Of a stretch of 18,194 nucleotides of DNA, positions 1 to 8,309 are shown piece after piece. Both the position numbers and the translations under genes were made by a program. Under the pieces are notes generated by a model that ran no database searches, was not told the origin of the DNA, and saw only the letters and a list, made by a program, of their open reading frames with translations. Origin of the DNA: Firmicutes bacterium UBA3936 (GTDB taxonomy: Bacteria; Bacillota; Dethiobacteria; Dethiobacterales; Dethiobacteraceae). The DNA lies in contig DGEC01000035.1 in assembly GCA_002385745.1 (NCBI GenBank), positions 1-18,194 on the forward strand, in the 5' to 3' direction. The first letter of the stretch is position 1. Every line of letters begins with the position of its first letter.

Positions 1-44
1 AAAGTAATTTTACACTAACCAAAAACGGGCAAAAATGTCTGCTG

Positions 45-2069
45 TTAAATCTGGACGGCAATATCGAAGGCCGTACTCACCGCTCCGTGTATTTCGTTGA
101 CCTCCAGGCAGTCGCCGATTACGAACAAGTTGGTGGGCGGCACACAGGTCCGGAATTGCTGGGCTTCGATGAAGCGCGGCTTCATGCCTGCGGCAAGCAG
201 CACAGTACTTGCCGGAATTTCCTTCTCCGCCCCTGTTTTGACATCGGCAATGACAACAAAATCGTCACCGACTTTCTTCAGGATACTGTTGAAACAGAGC
301 CGGATTTTCTCGTTTTTAATGCCCTGAAGCAGGTCATATTCTCCCCCGAGCACTCCGGCAACTGATGTGCTGATGGTAGGCGAGTCCTTAAGCTCAACAA
401 GCGCAACATTGCGTCCTTCGCCTGCATAGTGTATTGCATACTCCATTCCAATGACACCTGCGCCGATAATAACAACATTATCGCCGACATCAATACCTTT
501 GGCATGCGCATCCGGCGCCCAGTGGACAAGCGGTTTTTCAATTCCCGGCACATCCGGGACAACCGGCACGGCGCCGATGGCCACAATTAGCGCATCGTAG
601 TTTTCCTTGGCGAGCAGTTCCGGCGTTGCTTTGGTATTAAGCAGTACCCTGGCCGGTGTGTGCAGCAACTGTTTTTGCAGGTATTCCAGGTACTGCCTGA
701 CATCCCTTTTTACAGGAAGCAGCGCTGCCTTTTTCACATTGCCCCCGACCTCTCCGCTTTGCTCATAAAGAGTAACGTCATGTCCACGCTCCACCAGCGT
801 TTGCATTGCCTGTATGCCTGCCGGGCCGCCTCCGATAACCGCAACTTTTTTCTTCAAAGGCGCACGGGGAGCTCTTCCTTCGGGGTACTCCGAATTCCTG
901 CCAAAGTACGGGTTAACTGAGCATTTAAACTTGAACACGCCATATTTATCCATGAAGAAGCATGAACAGCGCAGGCAGGGCCTGTGCTCCCACTCGCGCC
1001 CCTCGGCGTACTTCCGGGGCATGTCGGGATCTGCCTGCAGTGCACGTTTCATTGCCACGAAATCGGCCTTTCCGGAGGCGATGATTTCCTCCGCCTGGGC
1101 AATATTTTTTATAGAGCCAACTGTCGCAACTATAAGGTCCGGGAACGCTTTTTTAATTTTCTCCGCAAAATGTACATTGTACATCCAATCCCACATATAA
1201 GGCTGGACCATGGGACGCATATGCCATGGTTCTCCCATGGTGTCATGCAGGCCGCCGGAGACATGCAGGATGTCCATCTTATCCTTGATGATATCAATAA
1301 ACTGCAGCGTTTCCGGGAAGTGCGTGTGCCCCTCGGCAAATTCGTCCGCCGAGATACGGTACTCGATGACAAAGTCTTCACCCACCAGCTCGCGCGTCGC
1401 GTCCAGCACCTCAACGGCAAACCGCGCCCGGTTTTTAATCGAGCCGCCGTATTCGTCCGTGCGCCTGTTAAAATACGGGCTGAAAAACTGCGCCAGCAGG
1501 TTCCCGTGCGCGCCGTGAAACATCGCCATCTGCATACCGGCTTTTTTACAGCGGAGCGCGGCGGCAGCGTATTTTTGCACCGTTTCTTCAATCTTCTCTT
1601 TAGTCATCTCACGCAGCTTCAGGGGGGCGCGGCCTTGCTGCTGCGCCCGCACAAGTTCCGCCGCCGTCACAATGGCCGAGGGCCCGAAGCCGTTGTCACC
1701 GGCCTTCGAATCCGGCACATTCCCCTGCGTAGCTCCGCAGTGGTTGATCTCTATTGAGCCCTGGGCGCCATAACTTCTGCACATCTCAGCAAATGTTGAA
1801 AGGCCGGGTATGCACTCGTCAAAACGCAATTCAAGCTGGTTGGGACCTTCGTCATTGCATTCGGTGATGTCAATGGAACAATTACCGACAGTAATGATTG
1901 CGGCGCCTCCCCTGGCGTAAGGCCTGAAATACTCAACTACACTGGGCGTTACAAAACCGTTTTCATCACCGCCTCCGCCGCAGCCCGGCGGTGCCAGTTC
2001 AATACGGTTTTTAAAATACACGCCGCGAATCATCATAGGTTCAAATACATGCGGGTACTTGTGAGCCAA
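45..2069 (-). CDS. NADH:flavin oxidoreductase / 2-enoate reductase-like (Old Yellow Enzyme family, FMN + Fe-S + FAD)
   Basis: This 674-aa protein has the layout of the 2,4-dienoyl-CoA reductase / trimethylamine dehydrogenase / enoate reductase family. An FMN-binding TIM barrel spans about residues 1-360, with the FHGAHGN motif at 184-190 and the NRRTDEYGGS stretch at 201-210. A cysteine cluster (C365, C368, C370, C383) follows. Two Rossmann repeats come next, GGGPAG at 413-418 for FAD and GAGVIG at 536-541 for NAD(P)H. The C-terminal IGDC motif is at 651-654. Family members reduce activated C=C bonds or demethylate amines using NAD(P)H in the cytoplasm; the substrate cannot be read here. The start is TTG, chosen because AGGAGG lies 7 nt upstream. 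The gene lies 45 nt after mrfB on the same strand. The Fe-S cysteine spacing is unusual (see findings). The family assignment is firm, the reaction is not. Confidence 0.9.
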   Translation of the reverse strand: MAHKYPHVFEPMMIRGVYFKNRIELAPPGCGGGGDENGFVTPSVVEYFRPYARGGAAIITVGNCSIDITECNDEGPNQLELRFDECIPGLSTFAEMCRSYGAQGSIEINHCGATQGNVPDSKAGDNGFGPSAIVTAAELVRAQQQGRAPLKLREMTKEKIEETVQKYAAAALRCKKAGMQMAMFHGAHGNLLAQFFSPYFNRRTDEYGGSIKNRARFAVEVLDATRELVGEDFVIEYRISADEFAEGHTHFPETLQFIDIIKDKMDILHVSGGLHDTMGEPWHMRPMVQPYMWDWMYNVHFAEKIKKAFPDLIVATVGSIKNIAQAEEIIASGKADFVAMKRALQADPDMPRKYAEGREWEHRPCLRCSCFFMDKYGVFKFKCSVNPYFGRNSEYPEGRAPRAPLKKKVAVIGGGPAGIQAMQTLVERGHDVTLYEQSGEVGGNVKKAALLPVKRDVRQYLEYLQKQLLHTPARVLLNTKATPELLAKENYDALIVAIGAVPVVPDVPGIEKPLVHWAPDAHAKGIDVGDNVVIIGAGVIGMEYAIHYAGEGRNVALVELKDSPTISTSVAGVLGGEYDLLQGIKNEKIRLCFNSILKKVGDDFVVIADVKTGAEKEIPASTVLLAAGMKPRFIEAQQFRTCVPPTNLFVIGDCLEVNEIHGAVSTAFDIAVQI

Positions 2070-2075
2070 AGGACA

Positions 2076-2084
2076 ACCTCCTTT
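2076..2084 (-). promoter_or_regulatory. Strong ribosome binding site fixing a TTG start
   Basis: On the minus strand the sequence reads AAAGGAGGT, a near-perfect anti-16S match. It ends about 7 nt before the TTG at 2067-2069. No ATG or GTG lies nearby in frame, so this site decides the start of the flavin oxidoreductase. Confidence 0.8.
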
Positions 2085-2114
2085 TCGAAAACAGTAGTAA
2101 ATTCATAATTTTGT

Positions 2115-3446
2115 TTATTTGTCTGCTAGTGTAAACTTTACTACAAAAGCAGGGCTTTTGCAATTGAAAAGAGGTCGCATCCTGCCGCCGTTCAGGCCGG
2201 ATTCGGCTTCAATTCTTTCCTTTGGACCTTTGATTTTCCTTAGCAGCCTTTCCCGGCGGTAAAGCAGGGCCTCCCTGCTCAGCTGTCCGCCGGACGGTGC
2301 CAAATGCCGCCCCTGGGCCAGGAGACATTCTGTCATAGCCAGCGCCAGACTGAAATTTTTCGCCCTATGCTCATAATATTTTGCCAGTTCAAGGTAAGGA
2401 ACAGGGTTTTCACATCTGTTGCGCAGCAGTTCTTTCCAGATGGCTTTTGCCTCCTGCCATTTACCCTGCCGTTTGTAAAGCAGCGAAAGGTGCAGCTTTG
2501 CTTTGTACTGCAGCTGCCTGTTCCTGCAGGATGCCGCTTTTCGGTAAAATTCTGCGGCTGCTTCCCGGCAGCCCTGCTCTTCATACAGTTTGCCCACGGC
2601 AAGATAATCAGCCGGGTGTGTTACTGCTTTGCCGGCAGCTGCAAGGGCAGCAAAGGCCAGCAGCCTGACCATGGAAAGAATATCCCAGACATTATGTTCA
2701 AACACGGTGCGCAGGCGGTCAGTATCCCCGGTGCGCAAATAATGAAAATAAACGGCCGGAATTTCCGCTCCCGGGATATCACCGACCCGCTCTAGTCCCA
2801 GCAATGCCGTTTCCAAACTTTTCAGGCTGCAGGAAGCAAGCCTTTCTTTCCACAGGCGGCGGGCACAGGGAAGCAGGTCCAAATGAAAGCAGCCCTTTGC
2901 GGCTTCCTCCATCCCGTGCAAGACTTGCCGCGTCCGGACCAGGGGCAGGTCAAATGTTTTGCCGTTGAAAGTTACTATCCCTGGAAAGCGGCTCATAGTT
3001 TCGGTAATATGGTGCAGCATGGCCGCTTCCCGTGACGGGTCGGGCAAAAAATACTGCCGGATGACAAAGCGGCCGTTCCGGTACCAGCCCAAGCCGACCA
3101 GGAATGCAAGGGTACCTGTACCGCCGGCAAGACCCGTTGTTTCAATATCCAAAAATAAGGCTTCGGCAGGCACAAATTCTGCCAGGGCAGGATCCTTGGC
3201 CGGCAGTACCAGATCGGCGCCGCAGCAGGAAAGCAGCTCGGCAAGCTGCCCGCTGCCGTGCCTGTAGTCCAGGGGAAAGGCAATTTCCCGGTAATAACAG
3301 CTGCCGTACACCGTTTGCGCTGTTTTTTCCTCACCCGGGAAAAGGAAGGCTGCTGCCGGTTCAAGCCTGTGGAAAGCGGCAGGCCTCCTCACTGTTATCT
3401 CCCCGGAGCTTTGCATTCTTTTCAGCCATTCACGCAGGCTGCTCAC
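2115..3446 (-). CDS. mrfB: MrfB/YprB-like DEDDh 3'-5' exonuclease with TPR-like C-terminal region
   Basis: This 443-aa protein carries a ribonuclease H-fold exonuclease domain at about 90-265. The visible DEDDh residues are D100 and E102 in FLDIETTGL, D166 in FNGKTFDLPLV, and H251/D255 in EHNVWDIL. Residues 280-400 form amphipathic helical repeats of TPR type (YLAVGKLYEEQG, KLHLSLLYKRQG, YLELAKYYEH). In Bacillus subtilis MrfB acts with the helicase MrfA in mitomycin C lesion repair, and the same role is inferred here. The start is GTG at 3444-3446 with GGAGGT 8 nt upstream. The first 17 nt overlap the end of mrfA, which indicates translational coupling. The last 15 or so residues overlap a GTAAA-TTTAC dyad that might serve the next gene. 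Confidence 0.88.
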   Translation of the reverse strand: MSSLREWLKRMQSSGEITVRRPAAFHRLEPAAAFLFPGEEKTAQTVYGSCYYREIAFPLDYRHGSGQLAELLSCCGADLVLPAKDPALAEFVPAEALFLDIETTGLAGGTGTLAFLVGLGWYRNGRFVIRQYFLPDPSREAAMLHHITETMSRFPGIVTFNGKTFDLPLVRTRQVLHGMEEAAKGCFHLDLLPCARRLWKERLASCSLKSLETALLGLERVGDIPGAEIPAVYFHYLRTGDTDRLRTVFEHNVWDILSMVRLLAFAALAAAGKAVTHPADYLAVGKLYEEQGCREAAAEFYRKAASCRNRQLQYKAKLHLSLLYKRQGKWQEAKAIWKELLRNRCENPVPYLELAKYYEHRAKNFSLALAMTECLLAQGRHLAPSGGQLSREALLYRRERLLRKIKGPKERIEAESGLNGGRMRPLFNCKSPAFVVKFTLADK

Positions 3447-5706
3447 TTAAAATAACCTCCAGCAACCGCAATGTATGCTGCTTCCCGCCTTCACCCACCT
3501 GGTGCTCCGGCCCGACACAGGAAGGACAGCCGCCGCTGCAGGGGCAGCCGGCCACCAGCTTCCGGGCAGCGGCAAAAATATCTTTGTAAACACGGAATAT
3601 TTCCTGGCTGTAGCCTACTCCCCCGGGAATGTTGTCATATAAATAAACGGTCGGCAGTCCGGTAAAGGGTGCTTTGACCTGGCAGACAGCCCGCAGGTCC
3701 CGCGTGTCCCCCATTACAAAGAAAGCGGCAATCTGGGCGGCTACATTTGCCAGCCCGGCCAGACCGGACTGCAGTGCTTCCGGTTTCAGGCCGCGGACTG
3801 TTTCCGGAGGAAAAGCAAGCCAGAAAGCAGTAGTATGCATCTCCGTCTCCGGCAGGTTTACCGGCCCCGCCCCGATGTTTTCGTGGGTATGGAAACGGAT
3901 CTTCTTAAACATGGAAACCAGGGCATTCAGGCGCACTTCGCCCCAGGCCCTGATAATGCCGTCCTCTTCCGAGGCAAAGGTATCCAGGACCTTTAAATCC
4001 ACATTCAGATTGGCATCCGTATAATAATTGACATCAACCCGGCGCACAAAAGCCTTCTTCTCGGCAAAATCCAGTTTTTCCACCTGGTACTGCTCACCGC
4101 CGTGGATGTAGATGGCTTCTTCATGCACAAGCATAGGCGCACTGAAGCGGTCCACCTCGCCTATCACCCGCGGCTCGGGCCGCGTAATGTCTATAATCAC
4201 CACATTTTCCCGGGTTGCGCTGCGCAGGCTGATTTCCTCCGCAGGATAAGCGTCCTCCATCCAGTAATAACGCCCGCCGGTTTCATAAAGAACCTGCTCT
4301 TCCGCCAAAAATTCAAGAATTTCGTCTATCCGGGCATTGCCGAAAAGTTCTCCCTTGGCAAAGGGCAATTCAAAGGCGGCGCAGCGGACATGGTTGGTAA
4401 GTATCACCGGGTTGTCCGGGTTAACCAGCGCCCGCTCCGGAGAGCTGTGCAGCAGGTAGTCGGGATTTTCGGCAATATACTGGTTAAGAGGTTCACTGCT
4501 TGTTATCAGTATGGCAAGCGACTCGCCGCTGCGCCTGCCGGAGCGGCCGGCCTGCTGCCGGGTAGCGGCAATGCTGCCCGGGTAGCCGGTCATGATGCAG
4601 GCTTCAAGTTCGCCGATATCAATGCCCAGCTCCAGGGCATTGGTGCTGACCACAGCCCGGATCTCGCCTGAACGCAGTCCTTCTTCAATAGCCCGCCGTT
4701 CACGGGGTAAATATCCTCCGCGGTAGCCCCGTATTCCGTTTTCCTGCCCGGGCAGCTTCCTCCGGGCGCCCTGCTGCAGGTAGGTGAGAATAACCTCAAC
4801 ACCGATCCGGCTGCGGGTAAAAATCAGGGTCTGCACATTTTGGCGGAGCAAATCCTCAGCTATGGCCCGGGCTTCCAGCATGGTGCTGCGCCTGATCCCG
4901 AGCTCCCGGTTAACAAGGGGCGGATTGTAAATAATAAAATGCTTTTTGGCCCAGGGAGCCCCGTTTTTGCTGATTTCCACCACGGGTTCTTCTATCAGGC
5001 TGCGGGCAAGTTCCCCCGGGTTGGCAATGGTGGCGGAGCAAAGAATAAAAACAGGCGCCGAGCCGTAAAAGCGGCAAATTCTTTTCAGGCGCCGCAGGAC
5101 ATTGGCCAGGTGGCTGCCAAAAACTCCCCGGTATTGATGTATCTCGTCAATTACAATATACTTCAGGTTTTGAAAAAGTTTAATCCACTTGGTATGGTGC
5201 GGCAGTATAGCGGAATGAAGCATATCCGGGTTGGTAACAACAATATGGCCGCTGTGTCTGACCTTCAGCCGCAAGCCCGGTTCCGTGTCCCCGTCATATG
5301 TAAAAGCCCGCAAATCAAGCCCCGCCTCTCCGGAGAGCTCGCGCAGTTCGGCCGTCTGGTCCTGGGAAAGGGCTTTGGTTGGAAAAAGATAGAGGGCGCG
5401 GCTGTGGGGGTTTTGAAAAATCTCATTAAGTACCGGAAGGTTGTAACAAAGGGTTTTCCCCGATGCCGTAGGCGTCACTACAACCGTATTCCATCCCGCC
5501 CGCACCGCCTCAAGGGCTTCCGCCTGGTGGCTGTAAAGTCTCTTTATACCCCGGCGCTTAAGCCCCGCGCACAAAGAAGGATGCAAAAAAGCGGGAAAAT
5601 CCGCATACGAACCTTCTGCTGCCGGCATTTCCGCCCAGCGAACAACATTCTCCATAAAACGGGCATCTTCCCGCCACTTCATCATTACCTGCTGTAAACC
5701 GGACAC
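3430..5706 (-). CDS. mrfA: MrfA/YprA-like DExH-box superfamily 2 DNA helicase with DUF1998 / Cys4 C-terminus
   Basis: From the GTG at 5706 the protein is 758 aa, close to B. subtilis MrfA. Helicase motifs in order are LYSHQAEA (57-64), Walker A TPTASGKT (78-85), the DEIH box (187-190), SAT in LCSATIANP, and motif VI QQAGRSGRRSGE. The C-terminal part has YLYDNIPGGVGYSQE and then four cysteines (C721, C723, C727, C730; pattern C-x-C-x3-C-x2-C) expected to bind zinc. In B. subtilis this ATP-dependent helicase works with MrfB to remove mitomycin adducts independently of UvrABC. A longer reading frame reaches a GTG at 5763, but its ribosome site is poor. The GTG at 5706 has AGAGGGG 7 nt upstream and gives an N-terminus of the family's usual length before ENVV-W. 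Confidence 0.9.
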   Translation of the reverse strand: MSGLQQVMMKWREDARFMENVVRWAEMPAAEGSYADFPAFLHPSLCAGLKRRGIKRLYSHQAEALEAVRAGWNTVVVTPTASGKTLCYNLPVLNEIFQNPHSRALYLFPTKALSQDQTAELRELSGEAGLDLRAFTYDGDTEPGLRLKVRHSGHIVVTNPDMLHSAILPHHTKWIKLFQNLKYIVIDEIHQYRGVFGSHLANVLRRLKRICRFYGSAPVFILCSATIANPGELARSLIEEPVVEISKNGAPWAKKHFIIYNPPLVNRELGIRRSTMLEARAIAEDLLRQNVQTLIFTRSRIGVEVILTYLQQGARRKLPGQENGIRGYRGGYLPRERRAIEEGLRSGEIRAVVSTNALELGIDIGELEACIMTGYPGSIAATRQQAGRSGRRSGESLAILITSSEPLNQYIAENPDYLLHSSPERALVNPDNPVILTNHVRCAAFELPFAKGELFGNARIDEILEFLAEEQVLYETGGRYYWMEDAYPAEEISLRSATRENVVIIDITRPEPRVIGEVDRFSAPMLVHEEAIYIHGGEQYQVEKLDFAEKKAFVRRVDVNYYTDANLNVDLKVLDTFASEEDGIIRAWGEVRLNALVSMFKKIRFHTHENIGAGPVNLPETEMHTTAFWLAFPPETVRGLKPEALQSGLAGLANVAAQIAAFFVMGDTRDLRAVCQVKAPFTGLPTVYLYDNIPGGVGYSQEIFRVYKDIFAAARKLVAGCPCSGGCPSCVGPEHQVGEGGKQHTLRLLEVILSEQPA

Positions 5707-5713
5707 ACCCTCA

Positions 5714-5720
5714 CCCCTCT
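5714..5720 (-). promoter_or_regulatory. Ribosome binding site deciding the mrfA start
   Basis: The minus strand reads AGAGGGG, 7 nt before the GTG at 5704-5706. The alternative upstream GTG at 5761-5763 has no comparable purine tract. The shorter protein also matches the spacing between start and the conserved ENVV motif in the B. subtilis protein as I recall it. Confidence 0.5.
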
Positions 5721-5831
5721 GTAAAGAACGGATCGGAACATATGTTCCCTTCAAGTTTACCACAAGGAACCAATCCCCGTCAATAATAAGGCCTTTGCAA
5801 AAATAAGGGATATTTTTCCTCTTTGCCTTCA

Positions 5832-5880
5832 GAAAAAAAGAGCCCGCCCGTCATACTAATGGCGGGCAAAGGCTCTTTTA
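5832..5880 (-). terminator. Rho-independent terminator of the liv operon
   Basis: Read on the minus strand, CCCGCC and GGCGGG pair across a 12-nt loop. An outer AAAGAG/CTCTTT stem continues the helix with a one-sided bulge, and a run of seven T follows (5833-5839 on the plus strand). It begins about 20 nt after the livF stop codon. The plus-strand reading has only four T, so the operon-ending minus orientation is preferred. It also separates liv from mrfA. Confidence 0.75.
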
Positions 5881-5898
5881 TTGCCAATATCAACCACA

Positions 5899-6603
5899 CT
5901 ACAAGCCAAGATATGCCTTCCTGACATGGTCGCTTTTCAGCAGTTCTTCGCTTGTGCCTTCCAGGGCAATCCTGCCGTTTTCCAGCACATAAGCCCGGTC
6001 GGCAATTTCCAGGCTCTGGTTGACATTCTGTTCAATCATAAAAATGGTAATTCCATGGTCACGCAGCGTCTTCAGCATGGCAAATGATTCTTTTACCAGC
6101 TTCGGTGCCAATCCGTAGGACAGTTCATCAAAAAAGCACATTTTAGGACCGGACATCAGACAGCGCCCCATGGCCAGCATCTGGCGTTCTCCGCCGCTCA
6201 ATGTCTTGGCCAGCTGCTTTCTCCGTTCCTTTAAGCGCGGGAAAATGCTGTAGACCTCTTCCAGCCTCTTATTCCTTATCTTCCAGGAATTTTTCAGGTA
6301 ACTGCCCAGTTCCAGGTTTTCCTGCACCGTCATATCGGGGAAGAGTCTCCCCCCTTCCGGCAGATAGGCAATACCCAGCTCGACAATCTCGTTAGTGGGT
6401 AAATTCGTTATCTCTTGACCGAGGAAAGCCACGCTGCCCGCTGCCGGCCGGACAAGACCGGTTAAAGAATTGAGGAGTGTGGTTTTGCCGGCACCGTTTG
6501 CTCCAAGCAGGGCAACTATTTCCCCTTCTCCGATTTGCAGGCTGACATCCCACAGGATTTGTACATTGTTATAATAAGTGTTCAGGTTTTTTACTTCCAG
6601 CAT
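5899..6603 (-). CDS. livF: Branched-chain amino acid-type ABC transporter ATP-binding protein LivF
   Basis: This 234-aa protein is one of the two ATPases of a Liv/HAAT-type importer. Visible motifs are Walker A GANGAGKT (34-41), the signature LSGGE (135-139), Walker B MCFFDE (155-160) and the EQN motif (191-193) typical of LivF. It ends in AYLGL, as many LivF proteins do. The Walker B context is FFDELSYGLAP, where the family normally has LDEPSLGLAP, so the proline after the catalytic Glu is replaced by Leu. The ATG follows livG by 10 nt with GAGGG upstream. It is the last gene of livKHMGF and is followed by a terminator. The substrate is not readable from the ATPase. Confidence 0.93.
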   Translation of the reverse strand: MLEVKNLNTYYNNVQILWDVSLQIGEGEIVALLGANGAGKTTLLNSLTGLVRPAAGSVAFLGQEITNLPTNEIVELGIAYLPEGGRLFPDMTVQENLELGSYLKNSWKIRNKRLEEVYSIFPRLKERRKQLAKTLSGGERQMLAMGRCLMSGPKMCFFDELSYGLAPKLVKESFAMLKTLRDHGITIFMIEQNVNQSLEIADRAYVLENGRIALEGTSEELLKSDHVRKAYLGL

Positions 6604-6613
6604 AAGCTTGCCC

Positions 6614-7333
6614 TCACTCCCCCAGATAAATCTCGATCACAGTCTTGTTCTTTGATATTTCCTCCGGCGTTCCTTCGGCAATTTTCTTTCCATGGTCCAG
6701 GACAATAATGCGCTCGCAGATATTCATAATCGCCTTCATTACGTGCTCAATCATGATAACGGTAATTCCCTTGTCCCGGATTTTTCTTACCAGTTCCATG
6801 GATTCGGCCACTTCCGTCGGGTTTAGCCCCGCCATCATTTCGTCCAGCATCAGCAGCTTGGGTTTTGTCGCCAAAGCCCTGGCAACTTCCACCTTTTTCT
6901 GTTTTTCCAATGTCAGGCTTTCAGCCGGGACATCGCTTAATTCCGCGAGCTCCGTAAATTCAAGGATTTCCCTTGTTTCGACGTCAGCCTGCTCTCGGGA
7001 TATTTTCCCGGGCGAACCGAACAAAGCGCCCAGCAAAACATTTTGGTAAACGCTCATTCCCGGAAAAGTCTTGCAGGATTGAAATGTTCTAACCAGTCCT
7101 TTTTTGCAGATAGCATGTGGTTTCAGACCGCTGATTACTTCATTGTTAAAAATAACTTTGCCTGAATTAGGGGCAATAGTTCCTGAAATCAGATTAAAAA
7201 GCGTCGTTTTGCCCGCCCCGTTGGGGCCGATTAATCCCAGTATTTCACCGCTTTCGACCTGAAGATCAACTCCGGATACTGCCGCCAGTCCTCCGAAATT
7301 TTTCGATAAACCTTCAACTTGCAGTATTTGCAT
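6614..7333 (-). CDS. livG: Branched-chain amino acid-type ABC transporter ATP-binding protein LivG
   Basis: This 239-aa protein is the second ATPase of the importer. It shows Walker A GPNGAGKT (36-43), Walker B LLMLDE (160-165), the LivG-typical MAGLNPTE (167-174) and the H-loop histidine at 197. The signature motif is degenerate (LTLEKQ at 140-145 rather than LSGGQ). LivG proteins often deviate here, so this alone does not imply loss of function. The usual LDEP is LDEM. The ATG at 7331-7333 has GGGAGGT 4 nt upstream and lies inside the last 20 nt of livM, so translation is probably coupled. Confidence 0.93.
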   Translation of the reverse strand: MQILQVEGLSKNFGGLAAVSGVDLQVESGEILGLIGPNGAGKTTLFNLISGTIAPNSGKVIFNNEVISGLKPHAICKKGLVRTFQSCKTFPGMSVYQNVLLGALFGSPGKISREQADVETREILEFTELAELSDVPAESLTLEKQKKVEVARALATKPKLLMLDEMMAGLNPTEVAESMELVRKIRDKGITVIMIEHVMKAIMNICERIIVLDHGKKIAEGTPEEISKNKTVIEIYLGE

Positions 7334-8303
7334 GTTTACCTCCCGAAATCTTCCTTCTTATTTGCGGGATTGCTTTTTGCAGGAGAAGCTCCCGTATTCT
7401 CACGTACAGGCCAACCAGCCCGTCAGGCAGGTAAAGGATGGTTATGATCATTACCAAGCCGAAAATAAACATGTAGGCATCGGGAGACCTGGTTATTAGA
7501 TATTCCTGCAGGTAAGCAAAGACAGTGGCTCCTATTATGGGGCCAAACATGCTGCTCATCCCGCCGAAAATAGCCATTAATGTCGGAAAGAAGGAGTAAT
7601 TCAGGTTAAAAGCGATTATGCTGTCAACATACAACATCCCGGTAGCCATAACGGTACCGGTCATGCCTATAAAAAAGGCACTCAGGGCAAAAAGCAGCAC
7701 TTTCAGCGCCGTTGCATTCACACCCGTATGAACTGCCGCTTCCTCACAGCTTTTAATGCCGGATAAAGCCAGTCCGTATCTGGAACGTTTAATAAGGTAT
7801 GTGGTGATTAAAATCAGCACCACTATGGCAAGCAGGATATAATAAACGGTGCCGTAATCGACCCTTGTTACATAGTGCCCCCGGACACCGAGAACGTTTA
7901 TTTCATACCAGTTTAAAACATGCTTAATCAACTCAACGGAGCTTAATGTAAAAATAGCAAAGTAAATTCCTCTCAGCCTGAGTGTAATTGTTCCGATAAT
8001 CAGCGCCAGTACAGCGCTGATCAAACCGCTGCAGAGCATCAGCAAAGGCAGCGGCAGCACACCGTTCAATACTCCTGCGGTGTAAAGGCCCGTACCATAG
8101 AAAACAGCCGTTGCAAGAGAAGTGTATCCGGTAAAGCCGGAGAAAAGCACCCAGCTTAAGGTCAGGGCAACATACATTAAGATCGTTCGCAAAAGGATAA
8201 TTGTGTAGTTCTGGGCAAAAAGGGGCAGGGAAATCATGAAGGCCAAAATCAGAACAAGTATAACAGGTCCAATTATTTTTTTCAGTTTGTTGTTATTATC
8301 CAT
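7314..8303 (-). CDS. livM: Branched-chain amino acid-type ABC transporter permease LivM
   Basis: This 329-aa, highly hydrophobic protein has a long first membrane segment at about 11-30 and further segments spread to about residue 300, then a basic cytoplasmic tail rich in Arg and Lys. Family marks include the GFTGYTSLATAVFYGTGLY segment near residues 55-75 and the ATPase-docking loop FGGMSSMFGPIIGA near 245-260. It should pair with LivH as the membrane channel. The ATG has GGGAGGT 8 nt upstream and starts 6 nt after the livH stop. Its 3' end overlaps livG by 20 nt. The family assignment is firm, the transported compound unknown. Confidence 0.92.
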   Translation of the reverse strand: MDNNNKLKKIIGPVILVLILAFMISLPLFAQNYTIILLRTILMYVALTLSWVLFSGFTGYTSLATAVFYGTGLYTAGVLNGVLPLPLLMLCSGLISAVLALIIGTITLRLRGIYFAIFTLSSVELIKHVLNWYEINVLGVRGHYVTRVDYGTVYYILLAIVVLILITTYLIKRSRYGLALSGIKSCEEAAVHTGVNATALKVLLFALSAFFIGMTGTVMATGMLYVDSIIAFNLNYSFFPTLMAIFGGMSSMFGPIIGATVFAYLQEYLITRSPDAYMFIFGLVMIITILYLPDGLVGLYVRIRELLLQKAIPQIRRKISGGKHANTAS

Positions 8304-8309
8304 GCAGCA

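Noticed and set aside
984..1757. 257-codon plus-strand ORF opposite the flavin oxidoreductase
   Set aside because: It is a shadow frame within a clearly conserved gene on the other strand. Its translation resembles no family and it has no supporting ribosome site.
4840..5697. 285-codon plus-strand ORF opposite mrfA
   Set aside because: It is antisense to the conserved helicase motifs, and its translation is rich in basic residues without recognisable domains.
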